Source: Angiostrongylus vasorum
Taxonomy: Eukaryota > Nematoda > Chromadorea > Rhabditida > Metastrongylidae
Direction: 5' to 3'
Assembly: GCA_018806985.1 (NCBI GenBank)
Contig: JADANN010000108.1
Coordinates: forward strand, 2,046,001-2,110,000
Length of the DNA: 64,000 nt
Positions within the stretch are counted from its first letter, which is position 1. Every line of letters begins with the position of its first letter. Below are positions 11,881 through 22,823 of this stretch, in pieces. The translations under genes and the position numbers were made by a program. The notes beneath the pieces are model-generated. The model was not told where the DNA came from. It did not search any database and saw only the letters and a list, made by a program, of their open reading frames with translations.

Positions 11881-14800
11881 CACATATGCAAAAGCTTTCA
11901 GCGTTGATTAATCCCTCGAGTGGTGTGCCATTCATCCGACCTCATTAAGAGATGAATGAATTCACATCTGCCTTTTACGATGACTCGCGGTGGCCTACCG
12001 ACATACCGAGCCAGTGCTACCATCCTCCAAGACAAGATTGGTACTAATTTGCCGACCATGGGGATCGATCTCACGTGTATTTCAGGGCTCCTCCAACCAC
12101 TGCGCTACACGCGCTCTTTACATACACATATGCATGTGTGTATACATATATATATTATATATATATATATATATATAATATATATATACACGCATTTGTA
12201 TATATATACATATAATATATATGTACACAGGTGCATGTATACACTATGCTTATGTATGTATATATGCATGTGTATGTATACGTATATACATACATATATA
12301 TATGTGTATACGTATACACATATATATATGTACATATACATGTCGATGAAATGGTTTTCTTCTACACACCTCATCTTGTGAACGGAACTGATGAACCATA
12401 AGTGATAAACAGCAAACAGTAGTGCGAAAGAATCAGTAAACAGAATTGATCTATTTTAGGTGACTGATGAGGACCGCCGACATTATAATCCTTGATAGCA
12501 GCTTTTTAGGTCGATTTTAACTAGATTCAAGCGGACTCCGTCTGCAGAAGGTTAATTCATCACGCGCATTCAGTTTCAAGCAATGTTTCTGCTTTTCACC
12601 TTTGTCAAACCGTTCAGAGATTACCGTCGTCGGTCATAGTTCAGAAAACACTGTCAGGCACATAGTGAACTAGAGGATTAATATAAATAAAAACAGAAAA
12701 ATCCAAATTGAAACAAAGCGTCTTAAAATGAGACCAGGTGATTTATAACTGCTGAATATTCTTAAGAAAAACTTCTGCACTGTCCAGACTCCTTTCGATG
12801 CAAATCATATGCGAACTAACCATCAGCCATTATCAGCCATTAATGCTTCAATGCACAGATGGAAGAACTAACCTTCAGGGTCAGACATCAATGTTAATGT
12901 TTCAATGTACGGACCACTCAAGCAACACAGCTTAGTAAAAATAACACCAGAATTCAGAATTCAGATTATATCAGACTTTCAAAATAAGTAAATTTGATAG
13001 CTTTATTTACACTACCATGGTTCATATCTACGAACGGTCGTATTCAATACAGTACTCACCAAGAGGAGTTGGTAAGGACGCTATGAAGTACTAGGAGATT
13101 TTTGTCACTTTGACTACCTATCAACTATCAAAACGTTGCAATACAAGTTCTTTAGTAAGACCAAGCATCACCGCTGCACTTCCTTTGAACCTCACTGTTG
13201 GTATACTTTATAAGCCTGGGTGTCTACAACACTCGGTCACAATTTGCAAAACCGGAGAGATAATTACGCTTTTTTTTACGCTTTAGTTGAATGATGAAAT
13301 ACAACGTTAAAGCCAATCACGTAACACGGATTAGAACCATTTATGTTTACTTATCATAACTCCCTCCCAATGGTTAACCGCCTTATCGTGGGTGGGAGAT
13401 GTTCCTGAGAGTCGGACTGCAATGTACAGCGGGGGATGCATCCCCCTAGCAGGACCTCTCAAGCTGAGGAGTCCAACGTTACTGTCAGGAAGTCCAGCTA
13501 AGAGCAAACCAATACCTGGATTCAAGACCGTCCTCGTATGGCAAGTGCCTGTGGTGGTGAGGACCTGGGGTAGAGTTTGGACAGGCTGACCTCGGGACTC
13601 AGGGAGCCACAATGGCTAAACCAGCAAAACTCCGAAAAAAATGGAAATTACGCTGGGCCTGCACAACCAGTGAAAACGGGACATCTGGCATCCAAGTATC
13701 CAAGTAAGTAAGTATCATCACTACGGTTTTGCAATAAACACATCTTTGCTTTCTTTTTGTTGATAGTGAAGATTGCCTTTTTTCAACCATTGGTAAACAA
13801 AAACAAATCAAAATGTGCAGAAAACGGATCTACTTGAAATCTCCATACTTCGAAACGTTGGCCCATTACCTTGTTTATAACTGCAACAAACTGTCGAAAT
13901 TTGAATTGATGGAACCATGGCACTGAGCGGTGCACGAGGCACAGAAGAAACCAACAATGTTTTACTAGTTGAAAGACGCTCCACATAAACCGTTGCGACG
14001 CAAGACGTTGGCAGAGCATAAATGCGCACGCCAAAAAGCCAAAGAATGTAGCAAAACGAGCCTGACAAAGAAGGCCTAAATGACATACTCCAAAAGATAA
14101 CGAATTGCGTTAGTGTGGGATCTAAGGACAAAAATAACGAAGGAACAACTCACAATTGGTTCTAACTTCACTTTCGATGGATTTATTCCTCCGTGGAACT
14201 AACACATGTCCAGCTTCTCGACGATTTTCATTCTGCCTCTGGATTTTATTTGGCTCATTGGAGGCTGCACTATTGTCAGCATCCCTGTCTTGATCCATCT
14301 GATTGAAGTGCTGAGATGAAAAGCTCAAAATTTACAAATAAAAAGAATGATATAGTATGCCCTTTGCCACTACAAAAATTTTTCTCAACTAATAAGATGT
14401 CGAGTTACAAGTTTATATCGAAAACTTTGGAAAGCGACTGAACATCAGGGAAATGCTCGCACAAAACTTTGCAAAACAATGTTTCACATGTCTGAACTTT
14501 TACAACATCACTTAATGCTGCCAGTATTCAACAAAATATAGGCATTCTACATAATGAACAAATAGAGATCGCGAATGACACTTTGAGGGCTGGGAATATA
14601 TGAGGCTCGCTTCCCGAAGAGTACGTCTAGCAAAAATTGATACAGTAGCGAAATTTCTAAGCAATTCCTCTTTGATCTTGATCTTGATATTGATCTTTGA
14701 CTCCTTCAGACAACTCGTGTACTTCGAGTGGGCGGTGGTTTTTTGCGTTTTTCTCGCTTAAAACGCGTTTTTGAGCGATTTCCAATCACAGCAATCAGAT

Positions 14801-17800
14801 CAAAGACCCTTCAAACAATGTTTAATATTAGTTTTTATGTCCTTCCAGACAAAATTTGGAGAAACGTTAGGATACACCAATTCTAACAACGAATGATGCA
14901 CCTTGATCTTATAATGATATCAACAGCTGGCTCACATTCAAGTGAGATTTTCATCTCTTTCAGATTGTTAGAAGTGAATCCATACATTAATGGTTCACAG
15001 CCTCATCCACAAGTATTCGATGTCCCGTAAAAAGTGAACAGATAAAGCCGGTCCATTCGGTTAAAGAGGAGATCGTCGTTATTCTTCACTACGTTGTAGT
15101 TACATTTAAAAAATCCATGAGGACAAAGTTAATTTGGTCTGTATAGTGGTCCGCGACTTTACCGCTTGTATGATCCCATCAATGCGATGACACAGAAGGA
15201 ACAGAGGGCCTAATTTTTAGATTTAAGGGTTCAACCGCAATCCATTCGCACTTCAGTGAGGAGTCAGTAATTTGTTGAACCCAAAATAATTTGGAGATTA
15301 ACACAAGATTATTGTTCTTAGTAAAATATTGCCACTGTTATTAACAAATAGCGGTAATTATTACTCTTGCTGCAAATAATAATAGTAGTAAAAATGATTA
15401 TAACAATGATGAATGAAAATGTCAACTTTTATAGTTAAAATCTATGTACAGAAATTTGCCCCATTCAATTACGTAAATACAAACCACAGAAGAAACAATA
15501 AATGCTTAAAATAAAAAAACCTGATACTCACCAACTTCCTAGGAGCTATGCTCGTCTAACGTGAACCAACCGCTCGCAGGAAAATAATGAAGAACTGGTA
15601 AGCACCACAACATTGATAACTGACCAAACATGGTAAAATATGTAACTCATTCAGCAAAAAAAATATTAACACTTGGGCATTCGAACAATAATATTTTCTT
15701 TATACACTATCCACGTTCCATGTATACTCACAGTGTGGTACCAAATCTGATTTTCTGAAGATTACCTGATGATATCGGCCAATTTTTACGTGGGAATGCC
15801 GCCTAATAAGACCGTCTGTGGGCATGACATCAGAACACAGAAGTTTTAGTAAGGTGGATTTTCCCGCTCCATTCGGACCTACCAGAGCAACACGAGTGTC
15901 AAGATCAATACCAAAATCGATATTTCTGTAGATCCATGGCTGAAATCAACCATTGATTGAAAAGTGCTTCAACAACAACTTGATAATAAATCAACAATAA
16001 ACTAATAATAAATGGCACAGTGATGTAATGTAGCACGAGAATAATTTAGTCATAGCTGTTTAAAAATGCAACAACAAGCAATAGTGACAGCAGCGATTAC
16101 TAATATACAATAGGATAAAAACTCATATCAGTTGGCTAACCGTTGCTTCGCTATAGCGAAATGACACATGTTGAACCATGATCACAGGAGGAGGAATATG
16201 TCCAGCATCGAAGAAGTAAAATTGTTTGACCTAAACGATTCAAAGCATGGAGATACTTTAGTAAAAAGGCACGGAAACACTTTAAGCTAGACTAGAACTT
16301 TATGTTAGGTCTTGTTGAGAAATACGTGGATAACTAAATCAAATAGATCTCTACTTCTACTTATTCCAGACGTTACAGAAAGAACGAGATCTAAGAAGCA
16401 CCATTGTAGCTCCCTGAACTGATGTTCCTAAGAAAACTCATATTAAACGTCTTCAAATAGGATGCATCATTGATGGCACATCTATTATCAATCTCAAAGC
16501 AAATAGAGGTAAGCAGAAAACGACTAAATTTAAACATCTTCACAGAAATGGGTCCGAAATAGGTAATAATTCTAATTCTACATTGGAAGCTGCGAAAAAA
16601 GGTTAGGCAAGACGCCCTCCATAGCCAATTACATCTTTTTTGAATGATCTGATAAACCTGCTCAGTGATATAGTTAAATGCGACCAGCAAAAACATTGGG
16701 GAATGCTTCGTTACAGGATACAGAGGCTCATAATAAAGCATTAAACCGTGCTACCATATATTGCTTATCTAGAACTACGTGATATACTCAAATGATTAGA
16801 AATAGGTAAATCCGAAAACAAAGTGTGATATAGGTAGTAATGAAGCTTAGCCTGACACACAAGTCATTATTGTCCACTTTGCCATTTTTAACACAGGCGC
16901 AATTAAGTGGTTTTTTGCAGTCGTAGTTGACGTTCAACAACGACAATACCACTAGCGGAATGTGCCGCCTGAAGTCATCAAACGAAACCTTAGCAATCTC
17001 CATGACAGGACATATAATTCGTAGTAATAGTTGTCCCTTCAATTTTATATTTTACTTGCTACTTACTCCTTAATAACAAAACTGGAATAGGACTACGTCC
17101 ATCCTTAAAGTAGTACGATCAATTGACATGTGAAAAAGTGAATTTTGCTTCCAAATGGTTGTGTACGAAGTGTGGTAAAATAAGTGAACTAGGAGCAGAA
17201 GTATTTCCACGAAATCCATGCAGCAAAGGATGTGATAGCTCGGTAAATCACTTACACAACTGAAACACTTTAAAAGAAATGGTATAACACTTCTATCTGC
17301 CCTCCGTTACGACTGGAAATGGTGCTCTCCAGTGTGACATGAACCATGAACCACTTCCACGTTGTTCAGCAGCACAAACGGTGTAGGTTAAGATGGGAAA
17401 TTTTCCTTACTTTACTTCTGCCCATAGAAACATCTTCGTTTCGAGTACTAAAATCACAGCAAAGAAGAAAGTCGGAGGGCACGAAATAAGGAAGGGAGGT
17501 GATATACAAACCGATCTGAAGGGTGTTTCATACATGTGCTGATGATGAGGAGAAGTGATATCAACAAACGTTTCGAAGTGTACAAGAAGTATATCTGAAC
17601 CATTAAATCTTAGAAATAAATTAAACGAAGGGAAGTCGGAGAGAAGGTAGAACATACATACCGTCAAAATGCCAATTCATTGGCAAAGAAGACTTTACAG
17701 TTACAATAATATATACAAAAACGGAAAAGACTTACTGTTACTAATTGGCTTTTTTTTCGTTCTCATTATTTTGCAGAGTAATGATGAAATTCAACACAAA

Positions 17801-20389
17801 TGATTCAGTTTTAAAGTGCTAACAAGACTTTATTTATGTAATAAAATACTAAATAAAAAACTCCATACAATATGATAACATGTATTCAAAGAAATGTGTT
17901 ATGCAGAAAGGTTTGCCTCACAAATCAAAGTCTCTGAAAAATTTCAAACTTCATTATCTTGAAGTTATCCTCCTATTCAATTGAGATCTAATGAACATTA
18001 GCCTCCTACTCTTTCCATAAACCTCCAGATCGAAGTGAAATTTCATGTTTGAAACATAATGAAGCTGATATAAAACTTTGTGAACTTCAACATTACTTCA
18101 GCCTGTATGAAGCTACAGTAGCGATCGTGGAAATACAAGGAATCTAACAGAAAACCAACCGTCTCTGCCACAGCTTTCTCCGTTAACCCTCCAGCAATCA
18201 TTTTTGCCATTGTTTTCTCCTTAGATTGAGCCTGTCGAGCAAGTTTTGCAGATCCGTGACCAAATCGAGCAACGTAATCCTGTCAAATCAATGTCGTCGA
18301 GAAATAAGAAAGAAAAACAGCATTAAGATATAATACCGCCCATGCATTAAATGAAATGCGTATGGTTCAGTACCAATGTTTGATCTAACAAAGTCTGTCC
18401 ATAAATTTATGAAGTTTTCAACTCTTCAAATAGATTAACGATCTCTATATCTCGAAATTGTTATTTTCGAAGAACCAGCTTCGACAACTGTGTAAAATAG
18501 AAAAATAAAAGTAAAGTGGAAACATTAAAGTAGTATTAAACGTGCAGAGAAGAAAATTCGTGCAATGTTTCCTTCACAAAGCAAAATCTATGAAACCTTC
18601 ATGTGCTGGAGTTGAGCTTGTTCCCAATTATACCTCTTCATTTGGTTTTCCAACAGCTCTATTCGAGTTTTGACAAATTGATCATAGTTGCCCGAATAGT
18701 AGACTAGTTTCTTTTGGAATAGGTGGATAATATTCGTACAAACACCATTCATAAAATCTTGTGAATGAGAGACAATCAGGAGCGTTCTCTTATATTTACT
18801 AAGTTCGCCTTCCAACCATACACAAGCTTCGAGATCAAGATGATTCGTCGGTTCGTCAAGAAGTAATAAAGATGGCTTTAGATAAAGAGCTCGAGCCAAC
18901 GCAATTCTCATTCTCCAACCACCTGAAAAATCCTTGCATTTCTTCATTTGCATTGTCTTGGTGAAACCAAGACCGTGGAGAATTTCGGCAGCTCTTTTCT
19001 CAGCGAGCTCGGCATCCATCTCATCTAGCCTATCATAAATGTCCATCAGCTTTTCCTGACTTTCGTCGTCCTCATTTCCTGCAAGCTCCTCAGCAAGTTG
19101 TTCAAGTTGTTTTCGTTCACTATCAACATCCACTACAGCTTGCAGTGCCGTAGTATTAGAAGCAGGCATTTCACGCGAAACCTAAAGCAAATGTAGGGTC
19201 ATGATGTGGGGGGCAGAATAAATGAGAACACGATGTAGTGTGTTCCTTAGACCTGAATATGACAAGAAACCTCAAAACTTTAGACAACCAGGTGTCAAAA
19301 TAAGGTAGAAATCTCTCCCTGCATCAATAAAAAACACGAAAAAATAAGAATGTAAACACACGAGATACATGTCGACGCACTCAGGAATCGGAAGTTCTCG
19401 GTTAACAATAGCATGCATGATAGTCGACTTCCCACTCCCATTGAGTCCAATCAAGCCATATCGTCTCCCACGATTCAGTTCGAGCTTTGTATCCACAACA
19501 ATTTCTTTTCCGTGGAAAGTAATCTGAAACCTTCAAGGATGGACACCTCAAGGGGAAAAATGCACTTCCACTCGAATAAAACAAATTAAAAAGTTGATTA
19601 AAAAGGTACTTATAATAATTACTTGGACATATTCAGCTCAAAACGAGAAGCAAACGTGTCACCAAATGGACTTTATCACTAGACAATTACAAATGCAACT
19701 TTATTGTCGAGAGACAACTGGCTGAGAGAGGCGAAACGAAAGACCAACATGGTTTGGTGGGGAACGCGTTAGCCTTCGGAAAGGGTAAAAGCACGTTCGA
19801 TTCCCACCGCAGACACGTGCGATCCGGAGTTTTGCAAACATCTTAGCATCGTCGTGGTTTTAATACAACTGTAGTTCTTCAAGAAGTGATTTGAAAAAGG
19901 GAAAAATACATTTAATAGTATGAAAGGTAAACATAGGAAATAAGGTAAGGAAACACTGCTCACCGTCAAGCTTTCCACTTTATGGTCGAGACCTTTGGGA
20001 TTTGATGTTAAAGCTCCAGCAACTGAACGAGCTTGGGCGTTTTCGAGTTCAATCTGCTGAAGAGTTTCAGCAGCTGCGTCAACCAAACCTAGACTGAAAA
20101 GATGTTCCGAGAATCGGCCGCTGACACACATGTAAAACATAGTGAATGAAAACCATTAGAGATGAACTAAGGACAAATACTTTACAGAGCACATACCACC
20201 AACATCGTTTACAGTTGAGGGCAATTCACCGGAAATATCGGGAACACCACCTCCGCCGACATCACCTTTGGGTTCGATGTTTGCGGCATGATCCTCCTTT
20301 TCTCCTACTTTCCTACCACGATTGATTTTTTGTTGTTTTGCAGCAATCTTTCTAGCGGCATCTCTTGCTTTCTTGGCGTCCGATGGCAT
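811..20389 (-). CDS. abcf-2: ABCF2-type twin-cassette ABC ATPase (3' end outside window)
   Basis: Soluble ABC-F ATPase without membrane segments; the family acts with ribosomes in translation. Exons read by eye: 20389-20197, 20088-19964, 19523-19362, 19181-18597, 18279-18160, 16230-16141, 15939-15766, 1233-1105 and 1014-811. All phases match, giving 594 codons. Exon 1 starts MPSDAKK and is lysine-rich, as in the family. Exon 3 carries Walker A (GLNGSGKST). Exon 4 carries signature [18 protein letters not shown] and the switch histidine (VSHSQD). Exon 6 holds PPPVIMV. Exon 7 has the second Walker A (GPNGAGKST). Exon 9 has LSDGQ and the second DEPTNHLD. The family is about 620-630 residues, so about 30 C-terminal residues are missing; I found no matching exon in 1-810. 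Odd points: the intron between exons 7 and 8 is 14.5 kb and holds another gene and an RTE element. Confidence 0.95.
1595..1799 (-). CDS. 3' exon encoding a single-pass C-terminal membrane anchor
   Basis: A perfect TTTTCAG acceptor (ending at 1800) is followed by AGTC and an ATG at 1795; the frame runs 66 codons to TAA at 1597-1595. The peptide is polar and acidic for about 38 residues (histidine- and threonine-rich), then has a hydrophobic segment (residues 39-53, [15 protein letters not shown]) and a short basic tail ending KQRYK. An AATAAA signal on the minus strand lies near 1436. Two readings are possible. It may be the last exon of the nested MSP-domain gene, which would make that protein tail-anchored like VAPs, or it may be an independent trans-spliced 66-residue membrane microprotein starting at the ATG. 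Codon use looks coding. Confidence 0.5.
2690..3095 (+). repeat. Repeat C copy (about 390 bp)
   Basis: Begins CCTCCCAACGGTTTACCGCC and passes through CAATACCAGGATCCACCACC to GGCCGTTCAACTATCAAGT. No coding potential beyond chance frames. Confidence 0.75.
4150..4330 (-). repeat. Diverged SINE-B fragment
   Basis: Retains GGGATCCCAGCACTT and AATCCCGGGATAGG with intervening family order; heavily mutated. Confidence 0.35.
4728..4768. repeat. AT-rich microsatellite
   Basis: TATA/TTATATAT run immediately left of RTE copy 1. Confidence 0.7.
5179..6253 (+). pseudogene. RTE apurinic-type endonuclease, frameshifted
   Basis: Fragments of the endonuclease that nicks target [53 protein letters not shown] and [20 protein letters not shown]. 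The frame must change after IGLAETRR, and a TAA interrupts it at 5649-5651. Both lesions also occur in copy 2. A short GGC/GTC repeat near 5520-5545 is one 12-nt unit longer than in copy 2. Confidence 0.8.
6567..6959. mobile_element. Foldback MITE (near-perfect palindrome) inserted in RTE copy 1
   Basis: Arms 6567-6754 and 6772-6959 are almost exact inverse complements, with a loop of about 17 nt. Each arm contains GCTGACGTTTCGGCAGTATC and ends in ATGAATGCGTCG or its complement. It separates the RTE endonuclease-linker from the RT. A deleted relative lies at 37065-37215. Confidence 0.85.
6972..7870 (+). pseudogene. RTE reverse transcriptase, partly intact
   Basis: Begins with [20 protein letters not shown], continues [15 protein letters not shown], then shifts frame. 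The palm region at 7357-7821 is open ([28 protein letters not shown]). It would have copied RNA at a nicked target. The N-terminal fingers region is scrambled around 7220-7360. Confidence 0.8.
9135..14298 (-). CDS. MSP/VAP-domain protein, nested in abcf-2 intron 7
   Basis: Three exons join in frame: 14298-14154 (48 codons + 1 nt; ATG directly after AATCAG; donor GTGAGT), 10355-10105 (acceptor TATCAG, donor GTACGT) and 9323-9135 (acceptor TTTGCAG, donor GTGAGT), 195 codons so far. The first 48 residues are hydrophilic and charged ([16 protein letters not shown]). Exon 2 contains [20 protein letters not shown] and exon 3 contains [15 protein letters not shown] followed by [11 protein letters not shown]. 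This is the layout of major-sperm-protein domains: a beta strand, NxSD, FK(I/L)K, then a PP-turn and a strand. VAP/MOSPD proteins with this fold bind FFAT-type partners at ER membrane contacts; sperm MSPs are cytoskeletal. A C-terminal anchor may be supplied by the exon at 1799-1595; at least one linking exon is unidentified because the phases (0 then 2) do not join directly. Confidence 0.75.
11470..11725 (+). repeat. SINE-A copy, 5' truncated
   Basis: Shares GGGGTCGGCAAATTGGTA, GATAGCAGCACTGGCTCGAT and the tail reading TTTTATCC, but lacks the tRNA-like head. Confidence 0.7.
11820..11890. repeat. TA microsatellite
   Basis: Long (AT)n tract between two SINE-A copies. Confidence 0.8.
11889..12117 (-). 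repeat. SINE-A copy
   Basis: Complement of the family; the tRNA-like head (GCGCTACACGCGC) is at the right end, adjoining a long TA microsatellite. Confidence 0.7.
12118..12345. repeat. TA/CA microsatellite block
   Basis: About 230 bp of ATATAT interspersed with ACACAT, GTATAC and TACGTATAC units, highly self-complementary, directly after a SINE-A head. Confidence 0.8.
13365..13712 (+). repeat. Repeat C copy
   Basis: Plus orientation, diverged 5' end, tail CCAAGTAAGTAAGT, which suggests a simple-repeat 3' end like those of retroposons. Confidence 0.75.
14330..15760. other. abcf-2 intron sequence
   Basis: AT-rich, no exon or repeat recognised between the first nested-gene exon and abcf-2 exon 7. 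Confidence 0.5.
19715..19860 (-). repeat. Repeat D copy inside an abcf-2 intron
   Basis: From CTGAGAGAGGCGAAACGAAA to TTTGCAAACATCTTAGCATC. It contains ACGTTCGATTCCCACCGC, a good tRNA box B match, so the family may be tRNA-derived. Confidence 0.65.
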
Positions 20390-20750
20390 TCTTAATATAA
20401 GAATTCACCCACTGCATAAAAAGAAAGAGCCATTTGAACGACCATCTTAGCTCGAGGACCAAAATGAATAAATGGCTAGGAAATACGGGAAAATCACCAC
20501 ATGCAGCAGCTCAGGACTAGGACACTTCGTTCCCGAAGAGAAGGACTAGACAGAACATTTAAAACACTCATTTCACGGCATCTAAATGAGTGTAAGGAAA
20601 TTTAAATGAGCGGACTTGGCGGTTTTCGTCTTGGGACCAGCAACTGTGCAACATTTGGAATGGGCACGGATGGGTGGAGCCGATCATCTAGCGCAGTTCC
20701 TTACTATTGGGGGCAGACATCCACCGACCGGGCGTATTACCTACTGCGCT
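20390..20750. promoter_or_regulatory. Shared divergent promoter region of abcf-2 and the ANT gene
   Basis: The two start codons are 361 bp apart and point away from each other. The interval holds the abcf-2 splice-leader acceptor and an ANT upstream frame that stays open back to 20616. That extension is unlike the short N-termini of known ANT proteins. No TATA box could be assigned with confidence. Confidence 0.5.
20412..20430 (-). promoter_or_regulatory. Likely spliced-leader acceptor of abcf-2
   Basis: On the minus strand a pyrimidine run leads into TTTTTATGCAG, 22 nt upstream of the abcf-2 ATG. This matches a nematode 3' splice site with no upstream donor-bearing exon in view, so SL1 trans-splicing is the simplest reading. 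Confidence 0.45.
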
Positions 20751-21796
20751 ATGCCGAAGGAATTCGACGTGAAAAAGTTCTTTATCGACCTGGCCTCTGG
20801 AGGTAGTTTTAGGACATATTTCTCTTTTCTTACTTGGACATGTAGCTCTGAGCACATTCTTATTCGTGACTGACTTAAATAACTTAAGGTACCGCTGCTG
20901 CCATCTCCAAAACCGCAGTCGCACCCATTGAGCGTGTGAAACTTCTACTACAGGTAGTACAAGATGACATATTTCAGTGCTTCAGTCTTGTACCTACATA
21001 CGGATCGTACGTATTCTAGGTCCAAGATGCATCAAGCACGATCGCCGTCGACAAGCGCTACAAGGGCATTGTTGATGTTCTCGTTCGTGTCCCTAAAGAA
21101 CAGGGTTTCACTGCTTTGTGGAGAGGAAACCTCGCTAACGTCATCCGGTACTTCCCGACTCAGGCGTTGAATTTCGCTTTCAAGGATACGTACAAGAAAA
21201 TGTTCCTCGAGGGTCTTGATAAAAAGAAGGATTTCTGGAAATTCTTTGCTGGAAACTTGGCATCTGGTGGGGCTGCAGGAGCAACATCGCTGTGCTTTGT
21301 ATACCCTCTTGATTTTGCTCGTACCCGCCTTGCTGCTGACGTTGGAAAAGGAGCGAATCGAGAGTTCAAAGGGCTTGTTGACTGCTTAATCAAGGTTGCC
21401 AAGTCTGACGGACCCATTGGAATGTACCGTGGATTTTTTGTATCAGTGCAGGGTATCATAATCTACCGTGCAGCTTATTTTGGACTGTTCGATACGGCTA
21501 AGATTGTGTTGGCAACTGATGGGAATCTCAACTTCTTCATAGCATGGGCGATTGCACAGGTTGTCACTGTTGGATCTGGAATCCTTTCATATCCTTGGGA
21601 CACCGTTCGACGACGTATGATGATGCAGTCTGGCCGGAAAGATGTGCTGTATAAGAACACGCTTGATTGTGCGAAGAAGATTATCAAGAACGAAGGAATA
21701 TCAGCTATGTTCAAGGGTGCCTTATCCAATGTCTTCCGTGGAACAGGAGGAGCCTTAGTGTTGGCCATATACGATGAGATCCAGAAGTTCCTATAA
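20751..21796 (+). CDS. ant-1.1: Mitochondrial ADP/ATP translocase (adenine nucleotide translocator)
   Basis: Inner-membrane carrier that exchanges matrix ATP for cytosolic ADP. Exons: 20751-20802, 20889-20953 and 21020-21796, 297 residues, the family's usual length. The start [10 protein letters not shown] precedes DLASGG, the first carrier-repeat glycine motif. The three mitochondrial-carrier repeats are marked by PIERVK, PLDFAR and PWDTVR (PX[DE]XX[KR]). The ANT hallmark RRRMMM follows the third ([18 protein letters not shown]). [18 protein letters not shown] and the C-terminus EIQKFL match nematode ANT. Introns are short (86 and 66 nt) with GT-AG ends. The third exon holds 259 of the 297 codons. 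The symbol follows Caenorhabditis ant-1.1; paralogues (ant-1.2 to 1.4) cannot be separated by eye, but the abcf-2 neighbour supports ant-1.1. Confidence 0.96.
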
Positions 21797-22823
21797 ATCA
21801 GCTTAGCATTTTCTTACTGTCAGGTTCGAATTCGTAATTTTGAATGTTGTTATAGTGCTGTTTGACCCCCCTTCGTTACAATCAGTTCCTATTATTGTGT
21901 GGCATAGTGGGTAGGGTAGGTACAGAGCTCGGTGTTGTTGCAATGACACAACCATAAAAATTAGCAGTATTTCTTGTATTACATTGATCCCCTGGAAGGT
22001 GCTGCTTTCCAGGTCTGGGTTTACTGCAGCCCGGTAGTCCCTAGGTACAGCTTTTTATGGCTTCTTCTCGATTCTTACTTTACTCATTACTCCACATTTA
22101 TGAGACTGTTTTAGCAATAAATGGTTTATAGAAAGGTATGCCTCAAAATAACAGAACTTCGTGTTGAACTCCAGCGTAGGGTTAATATAAGTTACATATA
22201 TCGGTCACTAAGCAACTGTGCCGTCGAATTCGTTGTTAAGTCTCGTGTAAAGTGTTTTACGTCCTCAACTAGGTTTTCCAACGCTGTGCATTGTTAACTA
22301 ACGACTACCTTTGTAGAGCACATGGACCGTCACGTAGTTTTTCTTTCCTTCTTGTAGAGTCTTATATGACACCTTATATGACCCAAAATGCCCATGCGCT
22401 AATGCATCTTGATGGTGTGGTTTATGGTTACACGAAGGATAAGTGGTATCGACGTACAGATGAAAGTTGATTAAATGTGCTTCATAATAGTTTTTTAATC
22501 GATTGCAGCTAAACTGCTAATTTACTATGTCATCTACTTTCACTGGGATAGTTGGTGGGTACAGCGAGGATGTGCGCGTAACTAGCGTACGGAAATTGTC
22601 TGATTAGGCAATGGCTCACTGGTTAACTACGTGAAGTGAGCTTTTTCATTACACTATTTGTTTGCGAACGAATAAGGTTCGAACTCGTTTAACTAGAGCT
22701 GAGTTGAAAGACCTTGGAAGGATGAGGAGTAGTGGGTAACAGATGCATCGCACGGTTTTTGAAATGGTTAGATAGTGAAAAGTAGAGAAAGCCCACCAAA
22801 TCTAAGAAAACATTGTTTTGTAG
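21797..22823. other. ANT 3' UTR and intergenic sequence
   Basis: The first 330 nt are probable 3' UTR. The remainder is AT-rich with no open frame of note and no recognised repeat. Confidence 0.5.
22116..22121 (+). terminator. Polyadenylation signal of the ANT gene
   Basis: Canonical AATAAA about 320 nt past the ANT stop codon; it is the first good match downstream. Confidence 0.45.

Noticed and set aside
13783..14060. Hydrophobic minus-strand exon (acceptor TTTGTCAG, donor AAG|GTAATG) as exon 2 of the nested gene
   Set aside because: The phase-0 frame does not fit the phase-1 donor at 14154, and exon 1 joins perfectly to 10355 without it; it remains possible as an alternative exon.
20616..20750. 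In-frame N-terminal extension of the ANT gene
   Set aside because: ANT proteins start a few residues before the first carrier repeat; [10 protein letters not shown] at 20751 fits and the extension has no targeting character.
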